Part shown: positions 5,954 to 6,462 of the stretch, in pieces
Numbering within the stretch: position 1 is the stretch's first letter
Layout: each line of letters opens with the position of its first letter
Assembly (NCBI GenBank): GCA_020426085.1
Contig: JAGQQP010000244.1
Span: 1 to 6,462 of the forward strand
DNA length: 6,462 nucleotides
From: Planctomycetaceae bacterium
GTDB taxonomy: Bacteria > Planctomycetota > Planctomycetia > Planctomycetales > Planctomycetaceae
Direction: 5' to 3'
Made by a program: the position numbers and the translations under genes
Notes under the pieces: model-generated
The model's database searches: none
What the model was told of the DNA's origin: nothing
What the model saw: only the letters and a program-made list of their open reading frames with translations

Positions 5954-6148
5954 CTGATGGGGTAATCCAATCTGACTTATTAAACAGTTCAGGAAATGAA
6001 GCAACGAAGGATCATTAATCTCAGAACTGGTTTTGCATACGGAATTCTTGCTGATAGCAAATGCAATCTGTGAAAGGTTGAGATATTATTGTGCTCTGTT
6101 CTTCAAATATCTCACCCACTGACTCACTACAAAAAAAGAAACTCACCT

Positions 6149-6462
6149 ATGAATCATACCGGGCAGTCTCGTCGTTCCTTTCTGAAATCTTCTCTGGCAA
6201 TGTCAGGCACGATTCCACTAATCGCTGGACTCGCTCAGGCAGAAACGAAACAGGCAGGCAAACCATTGATGGCGTATGTGGGCACGTTCAGTTCTCCACT
6301 CCAGGATGTTCTGGACACGCAGGTCGATCTGCCCCCCGGCAATGGGCGCGGCATTCATCTCTTTCAGATTGATCGTAAGACTGGCGCGATGACCCCCGCC
6401 GGCATCCAGCGGATGGGGACGAGTCCCAGTTGCCTGGCGGTCAATGCAGCCGGCACACGACT
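6149..6462 (+). CDS. Tat-exported lactonase-family beta-propeller protein (N-terminal part)
   Basis: The first 104 codons are present; the rest lies beyond the right edge. The start MNHTGQSRRSFLKSSLAMSG contains a twin-arginine signal (SRRSFLK), a moderately hydrophobic core (IPLIAGLA) and a likely cleavage region near AQAE (29-32). The mature part opens MAYVGTFSS (41-49), has GRGIHLFQIDRKTGAM (66-81) and then TSPSCLAVNAAGTR (91-104). The YVGT..., G-I-..F.-D..TG and sPs.La.....g.. pattern is typical of the first blade of the lactonase / YbhE-type 6-phosphogluconolactonase family, seven-bladed propellers of about 340-400 residues. Planctomycetes carry many exported members whose substrates are mostly unknown, so 6-phosphogluconolactonase activity should not be assumed. 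No strong Shine-Dalgarno is present (AAAGAA about 9 bases upstream). Confidence 0.85.
   Translation, partial: MNHTGQSRRSFLKSSLAMSGTIPLIAGLAQAETKQAGKPLMAYVGTFSSPLQDVLDTQVDLPPGNGRGIHLFQIDRKTGAMTPAGIQRMGTSPSCLAVNAAGTR

Larger units (their letters stand above)
5774..6148. other. Divergent intergenic region
   Basis: This 375-base region separates the lipoprotein gene (leftward) and the lactonase-like gene (rightward), so both promoters are expected here. It contains a palindrome with adjoining tandem repeat (5916-5953), a possible leftward promoter (5899-5927) and a loose nested inverted repeat (6033-6066). TATTAT at 6084-6089 could be a rightward -10 box, but no matching -35 box is seen at 16-18 bases. 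No gene is supported. Confidence 0.65.

Noticed and set aside
5804..6004. 66-codon minus-strand open frame upstream of the lipoprotein gene
   Set aside because: Lacks a ribosome binding site and any known motif, covers the palindrome and candidate promoter, and has irregular composition; most likely non-coding.
6091..6372. 93-codon plus-strand open frame at the right end
   Set aside because: Overlaps the lactonase-like gene in a different frame; the other frame has a Tat signal and family motifs, this one has none.

Overview
The window looks like chromosomal DNA from a planctomycete, probably of the Planctomycetaceae (Gimesia-like). This is inferred from three protein-level signs. The lipoprotein at 4289-5773 carries the SWRVHLLPF ... 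WDSPHN motifs of the planctomycete DUF1559 family, twice. The large surface protein at the left starts with an Arg-rich leader ending in LEDRTMLTS, a variant of the LEPR-XLL N-terminal motif found on many giant planctomycete proteins. The gene at the right is a Tat-exported lactonase-family propeller protein, common in this group. No rRNA, tRNA, CRISPR array or mobile element was recognised.

Layout. Positions 1-3940, minus strand, are one uninterrupted reading frame of at least 1313 codons that runs off the left edge, so its C-terminus is missing. It encodes a giant secreted or surface protein. Its order is: LEPR-XLL-like leader; one Calx-beta domain; seven FG-GAP-type repeats, the right number for one closed seven-bladed beta-propeller; one divergent Calx-beta-like domain; five Calx-beta repeats with a regular period of about 112 residues; and the start of another cut by the window edge. 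Positions 3941-4288 are a 348-base AT-rich intergenic stretch with a hairpin just after the lipoprotein stop codon, two further short inverted repeats and a possible promoter for the giant gene. Positions 4289-5773, minus strand, encode a 494-residue lipoprotein made of two tandem DUF1559-like modules. Positions 5774-6148 are a divergent intergenic region with a near-perfect 21-base palindrome beside a tandem 8-base repeat. Positions 6149-6462, plus strand, are the first 104 codons of the lactonase-like protein, which runs off the right edge.

How the genes relate. All three products appear to leave the cytoplasm: an LEPR-type giant protein, a lipid-anchored protein and a Tat substrate. The lipoprotein and giant gene share a strand, but the 348-base gap and hairpin argue against a tight operon. 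The lactonase gene is divergent. A shared pathway cannot be shown from the sequence. The most notable items are the single propeller set inside a Calx-beta chain, the near-exact 336-base periodicity with identical 15-mers at repeat junctions, and the internally duplicated DUF1559 lipoprotein that lacks the usual pilin-like N-terminus.
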